The notes under the pieces: model-generated
Database searches by the model: none
What the model saw: the letters and a program-made list of their open reading frames with translations, nothing else
What the model was told of the DNA's origin: nothing
Translations under genes and position numbers: made by a program
In this document: one piece after another, positions 9,510 to 18,787 of the stretch
Layout of the letters: every line of letters starts with the position of its first letter
Position numbering within the stretch: position 1 is the stretch's first letter
Assembly (NCBI RefSeq): GCF_004362405.1
Contig: NZ_SNXE01000006.1
Location: forward strand, 209,411 to 273,410
DNA from: Roseateles asaccharophilus
GTDB taxonomy: Bacteria; Pseudomonadota; Gammaproteobacteria; Burkholderiales; Burkholderiaceae_C
Length of the DNA: 64,000 bases
Direction of reading: 5' to 3'

Positions 9510-10187
9510 TTGTTTTCGATCATACAAGCGGCCGGCTGGCCGATCTGGCCGCTCCTGCTGTGCTCCGTCGTGGCCCTGGCCCTGATCATCGAGCGCTTTG
9601 CCAGCCTGCGTGGCGCAAAGATCGCCCCGCCGACCCTGCTGGACGAGGTGATCTCGGTCAGCAACCAGCAGCTGCCCAGCGCCGAGGTGGTGAACAAGCT
9701 GGCGGAGAGCTCGCTGCTGGGCCAGGTGCTGGCCTCCGGCCTGCGCGCCGTGATCGCCGAGCCGCGCCTGCCGGACGCCCGCCTGCGCCAGACCTTCGAG
9801 CTGGCCGGCCGCGCGGCCATCCACAAGCTGGAGCGCTACCTCAACACCCTGGGCACCATTGCCACGGCCGCCCCTCTGCTGGGCCTGCTGGGCACGGTGG
9901 TGGGCATGATCGAGATCTTCGGCAGCCAGAGCCCCACGGGCGGCAACCCCACCCAGCTGGCTCATGGCATCTCCATCGCGCTGTACAACACGGCTTTCGG
10001 CCTGATCGTGGCCATTCCCTCGCTGATGAGCTACCGCTATTTCCGCGGTCGGGTCGAGGGCTATGTGCTGGAGATGGAGCAAGCCAGCGAGCGCTTCATG
10101 GCGCACCTGACGCGCTTCACCCAGCAAGCCGCGGCCCAGGCCCAGATGCAGGCGCAGGCCCAGGCCTCGCGCACCGGCCTGCGCTGA
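9510..10187 (+). CDS. exbB: ExbB/TolQ/MotA-family proton channel protein
   Basis: 225-residue inner-membrane protein. ExbB with ExbD converts the proton gradient into motion for a TonB-type partner. TM1 is near residues 8-24 (PLLLCSVVALALIIE). The diagnostic MotA/TolQ block NTLGTIATAAPLLGLLGTVVGMI and the third TM region (NTAFGLIVAIPSLM) follow, and the C-terminus is rich in Gln and Ala. The start is TTG at 9510, with AAAGGG about 9 bases upstream; no ATG gives a complete TM1. It opens a plus-strand run with exbD and lpxK, a typical betaproteobacterial arrangement, and is distinct from the exbB at 16617-17444. Confidence 0.9.
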   Translation: MFSIIQAAGWPIWPLLLCSVVALALIIERFASLRGAKIAPPTLLDEVISVSNQQLPSAEVVNKLAESSLLGQVLASGLRAVIAEPRLPDARLRQTFELAGRAAIHKLERYLNTLGTIATAAPLLGLLGTVVGMIEIFGSQSPTGGNPTQLAHGISIALYNTAFGLIVAIPSLMSYRYFRGRVEGYVLEMEQASERFMAHLTRFTQQAAAQAQMQAQAQASRTGLR

Positions 10188-10223
10188 GGCGCGGCGCCAC
10201 ACACCGTTCGCGAGGATGCAGCG

Positions 10224-10640
10224 ATGAAGTTCCGTCAACGCCCCCACGATGAACCGGAGATCAACCTCATCGCCTTCATCGATGTGCTGCTGGTGGTGCT
10301 CATCTTTCTGATGATGTCCACCACCTACAGCAAGTTCACCGAGCTGCAGATCACCCTGCCCACGGCCGAGGCCGAGGCGCTGAAGGAGCGGCCCCGCGAG
10401 GTGCTGGTCTCGGTGTCGGCCGACGGCCGCTACATGGTCAACCGCGAGCTGGTGGACGGGCGCGCGCCCGAGCTGCTGGCCGTGGCCCTGCGCCAGGCCT
10501 CGGGCGGCAATGCCGAGGCCATGGTCATCGTGTCGGCCGACGCCGCTGCAGCCCACCAATCGGTGGTCAATGTGATGGACGCGGCACGCCGCGCCGGGCT
10601 CTCACGCCTGACCTTCACGGCCCAGACCCAGGGCCGATGA
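10224..10640 (+). CDS. exbD: ExbD/TolR-family protein
   Basis: 138 residues: a short cytoplasmic N-terminus, one TM helix (about 14-33) carrying the conserved proton-path Asp in LIAFIDVLLVVLIFLMM, and a periplasmic domain. It is the partner of the ExbB encoded 36 bases upstream. The stop overlaps the lpxK start by 4 bases (ATGA), which suggests translational coupling to lipid A synthesis. Whether it serves TonB or a Tol-like function cannot be told, because no tonB or tolA lies next to it. Confidence 0.92.
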   Translation: MKFRQRPHDEPEINLIAFIDVLLVVLIFLMMSTTYSKFTELQITLPTAEAEALKERPREVLVSVSADGRYMVNRELVDGRAPELLAVALRQASGGNAEAMVIVSADAAAAHQSVVNVMDAARRAGLSRLTFTAQTQGR

Positions 10641-11665
10641 GCGCAGACAGCAGCGCCCCGGCCGAGCGCCTGCAGCGCGCCTGGCGCGAGGGCGGCGTGC
10701 TGGCCCAGCTGCTGCGCCCCCTGGGCGCGCTCTACGGCCTGCTCAGCGGCGCCCATGCCGCGCTCTACCGCTGGGGCTGGCGCAAGACCGAGACCCTGCC
10801 CGTGCCCGTGATCGTGGTGGGCAACTGGATCGTGGGCGGCGCCGGCAAGACCCCCACGACGCTGGCCCTGCTGCAGCTGCTGCGCGCGCAAGGCATTGCG
10901 GCCGGCGTGATCTCGCGCGGCTATGGCCGCGATGAAAGCCTCACGGGCCCGGTGCATCTGCTGCGGCGCGCAAGCAGCGCCCGCGAGGCCGGGGACGAGC
11001 CCCTGCTGATTCATCTGCGTAGCGGCGCGCCGGTGGCCGTGGGCCGCGACCGCGTCGCCGCCGCGCGTGCGCTGCTGGCGGCGCATCCCGAACTACAGCT
11101 GCTGATCAGCGATGACGGGCTGCAGCACTGGCGCCTGCCGCGAGCCCTGAGCATTCTGGTTTTCGACGAGCGCGGCCTGGGCAATGGCCGCCTGCTGCCG
11201 GCCGGGCCGCTGCGGCAGAGTCGGCCACTCTCGCGCGAACCCCAAATCGTGCTCTACAACGCTCCGGCCCCCAGCACCCCCCTGCCCGGCCATCTGGGCC
11301 GGCGCCGCCTGGCGGGTGCCGTGCGCCTGCAGGACTGGTGGCAGGGCCAGCCCGCCCGGCTGGAGACGCTGCAGGCGCTGCGCGGCCGCGAACTGCTGGC
11401 GGCGGCGGGCCTGGCCCAGCCGCAGCGCTTTTTCGGCATGCTGCGCGAGCAAGGCCTGCAGATCCGCGAGCTGCACCTGAGCGACCACCACGACTTCGCC
11501 TCCCTGCCCTGGCCCGCGGACACGCCTGAGCTGCTGATCACGGAAAAGGATGCGGTCAAGCTGGACCCGGCACGCCTGGGCAGCACCCAGGCCTGGGTGG
11601 TGGCGCTAGACTTCAGGCCCGACGAATCCTTTGAGCAGGCCTTGCTGGCCCTGCTGCCGCGCTGA
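10637..11665 (+). CDS. lpxK: Tetraacyldisaccharide 4'-kinase
   Basis: 342 residues. LpxK phosphorylates the 4' position of the lipid A disaccharide precursor at the inner membrane. The Walker A-like motif is VGNWIVGGAGKTPTT (near residues 57-71), an N-terminal amphipathic/membrane segment precedes it, and LISDDGLQHWRL matches the family's DDG(L/M)QH block. It overlaps exbD by 4 bases and is followed by trm112 and kdsB, so lipid A and Kdo supply genes are co-transcribed. Confidence 0.95.
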   Translation: MSADSSAPAERLQRAWREGGVLAQLLRPLGALYGLLSGAHAALYRWGWRKTETLPVPVIVVGNWIVGGAGKTPTTLALLQLLRAQGIAAGVISRGYGRDESLTGPVHLLRRASSAREAGDEPLLIHLRSGAPVAVGRDRVAAARALLAAHPELQLLISDDGLQHWRLPRALSILVFDERGLGNGRLLPAGPLRQSRPLSREPQIVLYNAPAPSTPLPGHLGRRRLAGAVRLQDWWQGQPARLETLQALRGRELLAAAGLAQPQRFFGMLREQGLQIRELHLSDHHDFASLPWPADTPELLITEKDAVKLDPARLGSTQAWVVALDFRPDESFEQALLALLPR

Positions 11666-11674
11666 GACAAAACC

Positions 11675-11890
11675 ATGGACAACCGATTGCTGGAAATGCT
11701 GGTCTGCCCCATCTGCAAGGGGCCGCTGGAGCTGCAGCGCCACGAACAAGTGAGCGAGCTGATCTGCCCGGCCGACCGCCTGGCCTTCCCGGTTCGTGAC
11801 GGCATCCCGGTGATGCTGGAGAACGAGGCACGTGCCCTGGATACGCCGAGCCCCGCCGCCCCCAGCTTGAGCGCCGTGCGCCCGGCATGA
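11675..11890 (+). CDS. Trm112/YcaR-family zinc-ribbon-like small protein
   Basis: 71 residues. The opening [18 protein letters not shown] and the [14 protein letters not shown] segment are characteristic of the UPF0434/Trm112 family. Members act as small partners of methyltransferases in eukaryotes, while the bacterial role is unsettled. The first Cys pair (CPIC) is present, the second position has a single Cys ([11 protein letters not shown]), so metal binding may be incomplete. It sits between lpxK and kdsB as in many proteobacteria and overlaps kdsB by 4 bases. Confidence 0.9.
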   Translation: MDNRLLEMLVCPICKGPLELQRHEQVSELICPADRLAFPVRDGIPVMLENEARALDTPSPAAPSLSAVRPA

Positions 11891-12648
11891 GCTTCACCGT
11901 CATCATCCCGGCCCGGCTGGCCTCCACCCGGCTTCCCAACAAGCCGCTGGCCGACATCCACGGCCTGCCCATGATCGTGCATGTGGCGCGCCGAGCCGCA
12001 CTCTCCCAGGCCGGCCAGGTGGTGGTCGCCACCGATGCGCCCGAGGTGCTGGCGGCCTGCGCCGCGCATGGCGTGCAGGCCTTGCTAACGCGTGCCGACC
12101 ATGTCTCGGGCAGCGATCGCCTGGCCGAGGCCTGCGAGCAGCTCGGCCTGGACGGCCGCGAGCTGGTGGTGAATGTGCAGGGGGACGAACCCCTGATCGC
12201 GCCGGCCATGATCGACGCCTGTGCCAGCCTGCTGGGCCAGCGCGAGGACTGTGTGATGGCCACGGTCGGCCACGCCCTGGATGAGGCGTCCGAGTTCGCC
12301 AACCCCAATGTGGTCAAACTGGTCACCGATGCCCGTGGCACGGCCCTCTATTTCTCGCGGGCACCCATCCCGTGGTGGCGCGACGGCAGCCCGGAGGCGC
12401 CAGGCTTCAAGCCGGGCTCGGTGCTGCGCCATGTCGGCCTCTATGCCTACCACGCCGGCTTTCTGCGCCGCTTCCCGGGTCTGGAGGTCAGTCCGCTGGA
12501 GCAGATCGAGTCGCTGGAGCAGCTGCGCGTGCTCTGGCATGGTGAGCGCATTGCGGTCCACATCAGCGCCGACAAGCCCGGCCCGGGCGTGGACACCCCC
12601 GCGGACCTGGACCGCGTGCGGCAACTGATGCCCGAGCTCCGCAGCTGA
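11887..12648 (+). CDS. kdsB: 3-deoxy-manno-octulosonate cytidylyltransferase
   Basis: 253 residues. KdsB makes CMP-Kdo from CTP and Kdo for the inner core of lipopolysaccharide. The N-terminal nucleotide loop [19 protein letters not shown] is intact. [19 protein letters not shown] and the C-terminal [15 protein letters not shown] segment are typical. Length is normal. It ends the lpxK-trm112-kdsB segment. A 136-base gap before adk contains no further gene. Confidence 0.96.
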   Translation: MSFTVIIPARLASTRLPNKPLADIHGLPMIVHVARRAALSQAGQVVVATDAPEVLAACAAHGVQALLTRADHVSGSDRLAEACEQLGLDGRELVVNVQGDEPLIAPAMIDACASLLGQREDCVMATVGHALDEASEFANPNVVKLVTDARGTALYFSRAPIPWWRDGSPEAPGFKPGSVLRHVGLYAYHAGFLRRFPGLEVSPLEQIESLEQLRVLWHGERIAVHISADKPGPGVDTPADLDRVRQLMPELRS

Positions 12649-12700
12649 GCCGCGGCGTTACAGCCAGATGACAACAGCGGCCGACGTCAGCCGGCCGTAG

Positions 12701-13438
<738 letters not shown>

Positions 13439-13485
13439 GCCACACAGCGAAGCGAGACAGGCATGGGGCGCCGCCCCGCGTCACG

Positions 13486-13511
13486 GGCTGCCTTCCGGCG
13501 GCCTTTTCTTT
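13486..13511 (+). terminator. Intrinsic terminator of adk
   Basis: Stem GGCTGCC/GGCGGCC (7 bp, one G-U pair) with TTCC loop, then TTTTCTTT. It lies 48 bases after the adk stop. Confidence 0.8.
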
Positions 13512-13520
13512 GGGCCACAA

Positions 13521-13536
13521 TTGACGTTTACGTCAA
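13521..13536 (+). promoter_or_regulatory. Inverted-repeat operator candidate upstream of the SDR gene (LiuR-like)
   Basis: TTGACGTTTACGTCAA is a perfect 7-bp inverted repeat with a 2-base spacer, 31 bases before the start codon. It resembles sites described for MerR-family LiuR regulators of branched-chain amino acid and acyl-CoA breakdown genes, which fits the product. The regulator itself is not in the window. Confidence 0.45.
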
Positions 13537-13566
13537 CGTAACTCAGACAGACACAAGGAGACAGCG

Positions 13567-14325
13567 ATGGAAATCGCAGGCAAGGTATTCATCGTCACCG
13601 GCGGCGCCTCGGGCCTGGGCGAAGGCACGGCCCGCATGCTGGCGCGCGAGGGCGCCCAGGTCGTGATCGCCGACTTGCAGGTGGAGCGCGGCGAGGCCCT
13701 GGCGGCCGAGCTGGGCGGCGCCTTCGTCAAGGCCGATGTGAGCCAGGAGGCCGACGGCCAGGCCGTGGTGGCCAAGGCCGTCTCGCTGGGCAAGCTGATG
13801 GGCCTGGTGAACTGCGCGGGCATCGCCCCTGCCGCCAAGACTGTGGGCAAGGACGGCGCCCATGCCCTGGCCCTGTTCGCCAAGGTCATCAATGTCAACC
13901 TCGTGGGCAGCTTCAATATGATCCGCCTGGCCGCCGAGGCCATGAGCAAGAACGAACCCGAGGCCACGGGCGAGCGCGGCGTGCTGATCTCCACCGCCTC
14001 GGTGGCCGCCTATGACGGTCAGATCGGTCAGGCCGCCTATGCGGCCTCCAAAGGCGGCGTGGTGGGCATGACCCTGCCCATCGCCCGCGACCTGGCGCGC
14101 AACGGCATCCGCAATATGACCATCGCCCCTGGCATCTTCGGCACGCCCATGCTCTTCGGCATGCCCCAGGAGGTGCAGGATGCGCTGGCCGCCAATGTGC
14201 CCTTCCCGTCCCGCCTGGGCAAGCCCGAGGACTATGCCAAGCTGGTGCACCAGATCATCACCAATGACATGCTCAACGGCGAGGTGATCCGCCTGGACGG
14301 CGCCATCCGCATGGCACCGAAGTAA
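13567..14325 (+). CDS. SDR-family 3-hydroxyacyl-CoA dehydrogenase (HSD10-like)
   Basis: 252-residue short-chain dehydrogenase. The NAD-binding glycine motif is [10 protein letters not shown] (near residues 11-20), then NCAGIAP, the catalytic Ser in [10 protein letters not shown] and YxxxK in [16 protein letters not shown] and the C-terminus resemble mammalian type 10 17beta-HSD and bacterial 3-hydroxy-2-methylbutyryl-CoA dehydrogenases, so a role in isoleucine or fatty acid degradation is the best guess. Substrate cannot be proven from sequence. AAGGAG precedes the start. An operator-like palindrome lies upstream and a bidirectional terminator downstream. Confidence 0.88.
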   Translation: MEIAGKVFIVTGGASGLGEGTARMLAREGAQVVIADLQVERGEALAAELGGAFVKADVSQEADGQAVVAKAVSLGKLMGLVNCAGIAPAAKTVGKDGAHALALFAKVINVNLVGSFNMIRLAAEAMSKNEPEATGERGVLISTASVAAYDGQIGQAAYAASKGGVVGMTLPIARDLARNGIRNMTIAPGIFGTPMLFGMPQEVQDALAANVPFPSRLGKPEDYAKLVHQIITNDMLNGEVIRLDGAIRMAPK

Positions 14326-14348
14326 GCCCGCTCCTCGCCCCATAAAAG

Positions 14349-14374
14349 AAACGGCCTCCGATTGGAGGCCGTTT
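14349..14374. terminator. Bidirectional intrinsic terminator
   Basis: Perfect 11-bp stem AAACGGCCTCC/GGAGGCCGTTT with a 4-base loop between convergent genes. The stem ends in T's on both strands (GTTTGCTTT on plus; GTTTCTTTTATG on minus), so it can stop both the SDR and the TPR gene transcripts. Confidence 0.85.
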
Positions 14375-14397
14375 GCTTTGCAGGCGGGTAGGCCCGA

Positions 14398-15639
14398 TTA
14401 CTTCTTGGAGCGGGCGTGGATGGTCCACAGGCGAGCCAGCTCGCCGGAACCGTCGGTGCCCTTCACGCCGCGCCAGGCCTGCTGGGCCTTGGCGGAGTCG
14501 CCCGCGGTGAACAGAGCCAGGCCCTGGTAGTACCTGGCGTCGTCCGCGCGCTTGAAGTTGCCCTTGGCGATGCCGGCGTCCACCAGCTTCAGGCCACCGG
14601 CCTTGTCACCGGCAAAGACCTGGGCCAGACCCAGCTTGATCAGCTCGTCGCCCGACTTGGAGTCGTTGGCGGCCTTCTCGGCCTCGGCATAGCCGGCCTT
14701 GCCTTCGGCAATCTTCTTGACCATCAGGTCCAGCAGACGCTTGTGGCGCGCACCCTCGGCGCCCTGGCCCAGGATGTTGGCGGCCAGGCCCTGCTCCACC
14801 ACGGTCTTGCCTTCGGCCGGGAAACCGGCCTGGGCGGCCAGCTGGGCCATTTCCATATAGTCGTCGGCCGTCTTCATATTGCCGGTGACCAGCTTGAGGC
14901 GGTAGACATCCAGGCCGAAGCGGGGCGAGAAGCCCTTCTTCTGCGGCAGGCCGCCCAGAATCTGCGCCCACAGCTCCTTGCGGGGGTAGTAGTTCAGCAG
15001 CTTCTCGGTGGCCAGGGCCTCGGTGGCGCCGTCGTTCTTCTTTTGGGCTGCGTAAAGCAGCAGGTTCAGCTTGTCCTGGCTGGGAACCTTGCCGGCCTTC
15101 TCTTCGGCCTGCACCTCGGCCAGCGTGTCCTTGAGCACGGCCGTCATGTCACCCGACTTGAACTGGGCCTGCTGCTGCACGGTCTTCATGGTGGCGCTGG
15201 CGCCACCGGCTGCGAAGTACTTGTTGGCCCATTCCAGCGCCTTGGGCGCGTTGTTGGCGCGCAGATAGGTGCCGGCAATGGCTTCCATGTACTGCAGCTG
15301 CTGGGGCGCACCCAGACGGCCCTTGATCACCTCGAAGGCGCGGGCCATGGAATCTGGATCATTGGCGCCCATGGCGGCCGAGAAGCGCGTGCCTTCAATG
15401 GCATTGTTCTCGGCGGGGGTGCGACCACCCACAGCCTCGGCATCACGCAGCTTGGCCAGGGCTTCCTTGTGCTTGCCGGCCTTGATCAGGGCGGCGGCGT
15501 CCTTCAGATGCTTGCCCACTTCGGGGCGCACGGTTTCCTGGGCATAAGCCTGGGAAAAACCGATCTGGCCCTGCGGGCCCATGCCCAGCATCAGGGCGGC
15601 AGCGCCGACGGCGGCGCCGGCCAGGGTCTTGAGTTTCAT
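14398..15639 (-). CDS. Secreted TPR-like protein of the TonB/ExbBD cluster
   Basis: 413 residues with a signal peptide (MKLKTLAGAAVGAAALMLG ... AYAQ). The rest is Ala/Lys-rich and helical, with several degenerate tetratricopeptide-like stretches (LIKAGKHKEALAKLRDAEA, APKALEWANKYFAAGG, DDARYYQGLALFTAGDSAKAQQAW). Its function is unknown. It follows exbD2 on the same strand, and TPR proteins accompany several tonB-exbB-exbD1-exbD2 clusters, so a periplasmic scaffold for the TonB machine is an inference. A terminator-like hairpin separates it from exbD2, so it may be expressed separately or at a lower level. Confidence 0.8.
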   Translation of the reverse strand: MKLKTLAGAAVGAAALMLGMGPQGQIGFSQAYAQETVRPEVGKHLKDAAALIKAGKHKEALAKLRDAEAVGGRTPAENNAIEGTRFSAAMGANDPDSMARAFEVIKGRLGAPQQLQYMEAIAGTYLRANNAPKALEWANKYFAAGGASATMKTVQQQAQFKSGDMTAVLKDTLAEVQAEEKAGKVPSQDKLNLLLYAAQKKNDGATEALATEKLLNYYPRKELWAQILGGLPQKKGFSPRFGLDVYRLKLVTGNMKTADDYMEMAQLAAQAGFPAEGKTVVEQGLAANILGQGAEGARHKRLLDLMVKKIAEGKAGYAEAEKAANDSKSGDELIKLGLAQVFAGDKAGGLKLVDAGIAKGNFKRADDARYYQGLALFTAGDSAKAQQAWRGVKGTDGSGELARLWTIHARSKK

Positions 15640-15658
15640 AGCTGTGTTGCTCCTCGCG

Positions 15659-15692
15659 AAAAAAAACGCGCCGCCCTCGCGGACAGCGCGTT
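15659..15692 (-). terminator. Terminator or attenuator between exbD2 and the TPR gene
   Basis: Stem AACGCGC/GCGCGTT with a 14-base loop, running directly into eight T's on the minus strand and starting 18 bases after the exbD2 stop. It would limit read-through into the TPR gene. Confidence 0.65.
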
Positions 15693-15710
15693 CCATCAAT
15701 CACTTGATCA

Positions 15711-16142
15711 TCAGTTGATGAACTGCTCGTTGCCGATCATGCCCATCTTCTTGACGCCCAGACGCTGGGCCGAAGCCATGACCGCAGCAACGGCGCCGTA
15801 ATCCACCAGCTTGTTAGGCTTGATATGCACTTCCGGCTGGTCTTCAGCGGCAGCCACCTCATTCAGCTTGGCCTCAACGGCTGCATGATTGGGCAGTGCC
15901 ACGCCATCCCAGCTCACCGTGCCGTCGAAGTCGATGAAGACCTCGTGCACGACCGGCTCACGGGTCGGCGGCGGCGGGTTGCCGGCGGGCAGATCCAGGT
16001 TCACCGAGTGCAGCTGGATGGGGATGGTGATGATCAACATCACCAGCAGAACCAGCATCACGTCAATCAGGGGCGTCGTGTTGACGTCCATCATGACTTC
16101 CGGTTCATCGCCACCCGACGAGCTACCTACGTTCATTCCCAT
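15711..16142 (-). CDS. exbD: ExbD/TolR-family protein (second of two tandem exbD)
   Basis: 143 residues: short cytoplasmic N-terminus, one TM helix with the conserved Asp (NTTPLIDVMLVLLVM), and a periplasmic domain. Its first ten residues, MGMNVGSSSG, are identical to those of the neighbouring ExbD, which points to tandem duplication followed by divergence of the periplasmic parts. It contains DGTVSWDG and HIKPNKLVDYGAV. In Xanthomonas-type systems the second ExbD is needed only for some substrates; whether that holds here is unknown. Confidence 0.92.
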   Translation of the reverse strand: MGMNVGSSSGGDEPEVMMDVNTTPLIDVMLVLLVMLIITIPIQLHSVNLDLPAGNPPPPTREPVVHEVFIDFDGTVSWDGVALPNHAAVEAKLNEVAAAEDQPEVHIKPNKLVDYGAVAAVMASAQRLGVKKMGMIGNEQFIN

Positions 16143-16162
16143 GTTCTAGCTCCTCGCGCCGA

Positions 16163-16591
16163 TCAGCCGCCACGAGCCGGAGGCTCGGTGACGAAGCGGA
16201 TCTTCAGGATGCCCGCACGCTGGCAGGCCACCATCAGGCGACCAACAGACTCGTAACGAGCCTTGTCGTCACCGCGGACATGAACCTCCGGCTGGGGGTT
16301 CAGCACCGACACCTTCTTCAGGCGCTCCACCAGTGCCTCGTTGTCGGGCACCAGGACGGTGTTCCAGTAGACGTCGCCGTCCTTGGTCACCGACAGCTCA
16401 ATGTTCTCCGGCTTGGTGACGCGGATGACGTTGGTCTCCTTGGGGAGAGACACCGCCACCGACTGCGTCACCACCGGGACGGTGATGAGGAAGATGATCA
16501 GAAGGACCAACATCACGTCCACCAGGGGCGTGGTGTTGATCGCTGAGACCACCTCATCCTCGCCGGAAGACGATCCGACGTTCATTCCCAT
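16163..16591 (-). CDS. exbD: ExbD/TolR-family protein (first of two tandem exbD)
   Basis: 142 residues with the same N-terminal decapeptide as the next ExbD, a TM helix with the conserved Asp (NTTPLVDVMLVLLIIF) and a periplasmic domain ending in EPPARGG. It is placed 25 bases after exbB and 20 bases before the second exbD, so the three form one transcript. With ExbB it supplies proton-driven energy to the TonB encoded upstream. Confidence 0.93.
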   Translation of the reverse strand: MGMNVGSSSGEDEVVSAINTTPLVDVMLVLLIIFLITVPVVTQSVAVSLPKETNVIRVTKPENIELSVTKDGDVYWNTVLVPDNEALVERLKKVSVLNPQPEVHVRGDDKARYESVGRLMVACQRAGILKIRFVTEPPARGG

Positions 16592-16616
16592 GATGAGGCT
16601 CCAGAGAGTCCGACGA

Positions 16617-17444
16617 TCAGCGCTTGACGGCGCGGTTGCCCATCAGCACGCCGTGCAGATCGGCGGAGAAGGCACGCACTTGGGCCATCACGGCCTTGTT
16701 GCGGTTGACCAGCCAGTTGTAACCCAGCACGGCCGGAACGGCCACGGCCAGACCGATGGCGGTCATGATCAGCGCGGCGCCCACGGGGCCGGCCACCTTG
16801 TCGATCGAAGCCTGGCCGGCCACACCGATGGCGGTCAGCGCTTGCAGAATGCCCCACACGGTACCGAACAGGCCGATGAAGGGAGAGGTGGAACCCACGG
16901 TCGCCAGGAAGCCCAGGCCCGACTGCAGGCGGCTGTTGACTTCGCTCACGGCGCGCTCGATGTTCATCGTGACCCAGCTGCTGTGGTCGATGTTCTCGGT
17001 CAGGGCGCCTTCGTGGTGCTCGGAGGCTTCCACGGCGGTCTGAGCGATGTAACGGAAGGCACCGGTTTCGTTCAGGCTCTTGACGCCTTCAGCGATGCTG
17101 GCCTTCTTGAAGAAGGTGGCGCGCACTTCCTTGGCTTCCTTGCCCAGCTTGTGGGTGTCCCACAGGCGCACGAACAGGATGTACCAGGAACCCATGGACA
17201 TCAGGGCCAGCACGACCAGAACAGCCTGGTCGACGGCGTGGCCGTGCGTGATCAGTGCCTTCAGGCCGTAGGGATTGTCAGCCGGCTTGGCGGCAGCGGG
17301 AGCTGCTTCGGCGGCGGGAGCGGCGACAACTGCAGGAGCGGCCGAGGCTGCATCGGCAGCTTGGGCAGAAACAGTCAGGGGAGCCACGGCCAGGGACGCA
17401 GCAAATGCGATCGCGGCGAACAGGCCGGAGATACGAGAGATCAT
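16617..17444 (-). CDS. exbB: ExbB/TolQ/MotA-family proton channel with periplasmic N-terminal extension
   Basis: 275 residues. The N-terminus has a cleavable-looking signal peptide (MISRISGLFAAIAFAASLAV ... SAQA) and an Ala/Pro-rich linker of about 30 residues before the first core TM. The MotA/TolQ signature (GLGFLATVGSTSPFIGLFGTVWGI) and the third helix block (GPVGAALIMTAIGLAVAVPAV) are clear. Extended ExbBs of this kind occur in Burkholderiales and Xanthomonas. It lies between tonB and the two exbD genes. Confidence 0.93.
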   Translation of the reverse strand: MISRISGLFAAIAFAASLAVAPLTVSAQAADAASAAPAVVAAPAAEAAPAAAKPADNPYGLKALITHGHAVDQAVLVVLALMSMGSWYILFVRLWDTHKLGKEAKEVRATFFKKASIAEGVKSLNETGAFRYIAQTAVEASEHHEGALTENIDHSSWVTMNIERAVSEVNSRLQSGLGFLATVGSTSPFIGLFGTVWGILQALTAIGVAGQASIDKVAGPVGAALIMTAIGLAVAVPAVLGYNWLVNRNKAVMAQVRAFSADLHGVLMGNRAVKR

Positions 17445-17549
17445 GGAGTCAACTCCTACGTAGAGAGATCGAGAGATCGGAACTCAGGTGAGAAACTGGG
17501 GCCGGCTCGTGACCGGGCCCCGGTAATTTGGATGAGGCGCCTGGAAGGC

Positions 17550-18194
17550 TTATTCGATGCGGAACTGGAATTCCTGCTCGAACACATGGTCGCCCGGGCA
17601 CTCGTAGGTGTCCTTGAGCGTGTCCGAGATGGCCTGGATCAGGGCGCGTTGAGCACGTCGATCCACACCACCACGCAGGGAGGCAATTTCCACGCTGACC
17701 ACGCGGCCGGCCTTGACCGTGGCCGTGGCACGGTACAGCGCCTCGCCACTCCAGTTCACTGCCGGCACCTCGGGCTTGCCCATCTTGGTGCAAACCATGC
17801 CAGCCGTGATCTTGGCGGGCTTGGGCGCCGGGGCGGGCGCGGCGGGTGCGGGCGGCGGGGTCGGTGCCACGTCGCGCGTGGGCGGCGGGGTGTTGCTGAC
17901 CGGTGCCTGGATCGCATTGGGCGGCGGCGGCGCCGTCACCTGCACTTCAGGCGGCGGCACGAAAGGCGGCGGCGGCGCCTTCATGTCCGGCGGCGGCGGC
18001 ACAACCTTCTCGGGCGGCGGCGGCGGCTTGACCTTCTCTTCCACGACCTTCACGTCGATGGGGCCGGCCACTTTTTCCACGGCCTTATGGACCAGACCAC
18101 TGGCCAATGCCCAAATCATCAGCACGTGAATCAGGATCACGATGCCGAGCCCTGTGAAGCGGGACGCGCCCTGCTTCTCCTGCGCAAAGTTCAT
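17550..18194 (-). CDS. tonB: TonB-family energy transducer
   Basis: 214 residues: an N-terminal TM anchor (FTGLGIVILIHVLMIWALASG), then a long Pro-rich periplasmic spacer with Lys/Glu-Pro clusters (VKPPPPPEKVVPPPP and repeats) and a short C-terminal TonB domain (ALYRATATVKAGRVVSVEIA ... EFQFRIE). It spans the periplasm and powers TonB-dependent outer-membrane receptors. It is first in the minus-strand cluster tonB-exbB-exbD-exbD. The C-terminal domain has a Cys pair (CTKMGK, YECPG) that could form a disulfide. No TonB-dependent receptor gene is nearby, and no clear Fur box was seen upstream. Confidence 0.92.
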   Translation of the reverse strand: MNFAQEKQGASRFTGLGIVILIHVLMIWALASGLVHKAVEKVAGPIDVKVVEEKVKPPPPPEKVVPPPPDMKAPPPPFVPPPEVQVTAPPPPNAIQAPVSNTPPPTRDVAPTPPPAPAAPAPAPKPAKITAGMVCTKMGKPEVPAVNWSGEALYRATATVKAGRVVSVEIASLRGGVDRRAQRALIQAISDTLKDTYECPGDHVFEQEFQFRIE

Positions 18195-18787
18195 GCGCGC
18201 TCCTTCATCAAACTGCGAAACACTTCCATCGGTGCAAATCGGTGATCAGCGCCGTATCGCCCCAGCAAGCAAGACGGCATACCAGGATGCCGTCGCCGCA
18301 GCAGCGAATCCCCGAATACCTTCTGGGCGCAAGGGCCGGTTTTGTATCACAACCACGCCACGCCTTTTCGACCCCCTCCCCGACCTGCGGGAGCGCATCG
18401 CGGACACAAGGCCCAGGCGTGACGAGAACGAACACTCACAAAAAAATCAGCCCGACGGTTCCAGGACCGCGGGCGACCCAGCCCGAATCGGTGGCTGTAA
18501 CACTATTACAACAACCCCTTCGGACAGGGCGACATCTTAAACCAAGCTGACAACGCCCCCCCTGGGGCTTACCCGAGCAAGACCGCCTGTGCGAATAGCG
18601 GAATTTCACTTGATTCCATCGCAGCAGCCTCGTTCGACCGGTGCGAATTCAGGGCATCACGCTGATGCGGCATTGCAACATCAGCTGCCAATGCCTGTCA
18701 CCAAGTTACAAGCGATTTCAGCCCTGCATGCACATGCCGGCGCGGAGTTTACTGGATACCAGTTTAATACCTCCATGAGTGGTGGTT
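18195..18787. other. 593-base intergenic region upstream of tonB
   Basis: No gene with convincing codon use. The only structure I noticed is the inverted repeat TGTAA-CACTA-TTACA at 18496-18510, about 300 bases upstream of tonB, a possible operator. The tonB promoter must lie here. Confidence 0.5.

Noticed and set aside
17820..18030. GGCGGC-rich repeats in tonB
   Set aside because: Explained by Pro codons of the TonB periplasmic spacer.
18208..18550. Short open frames in the tonB upstream region
   Set aside because: No ribosome sites, no domain, overlapping on both strands with no codon preference.
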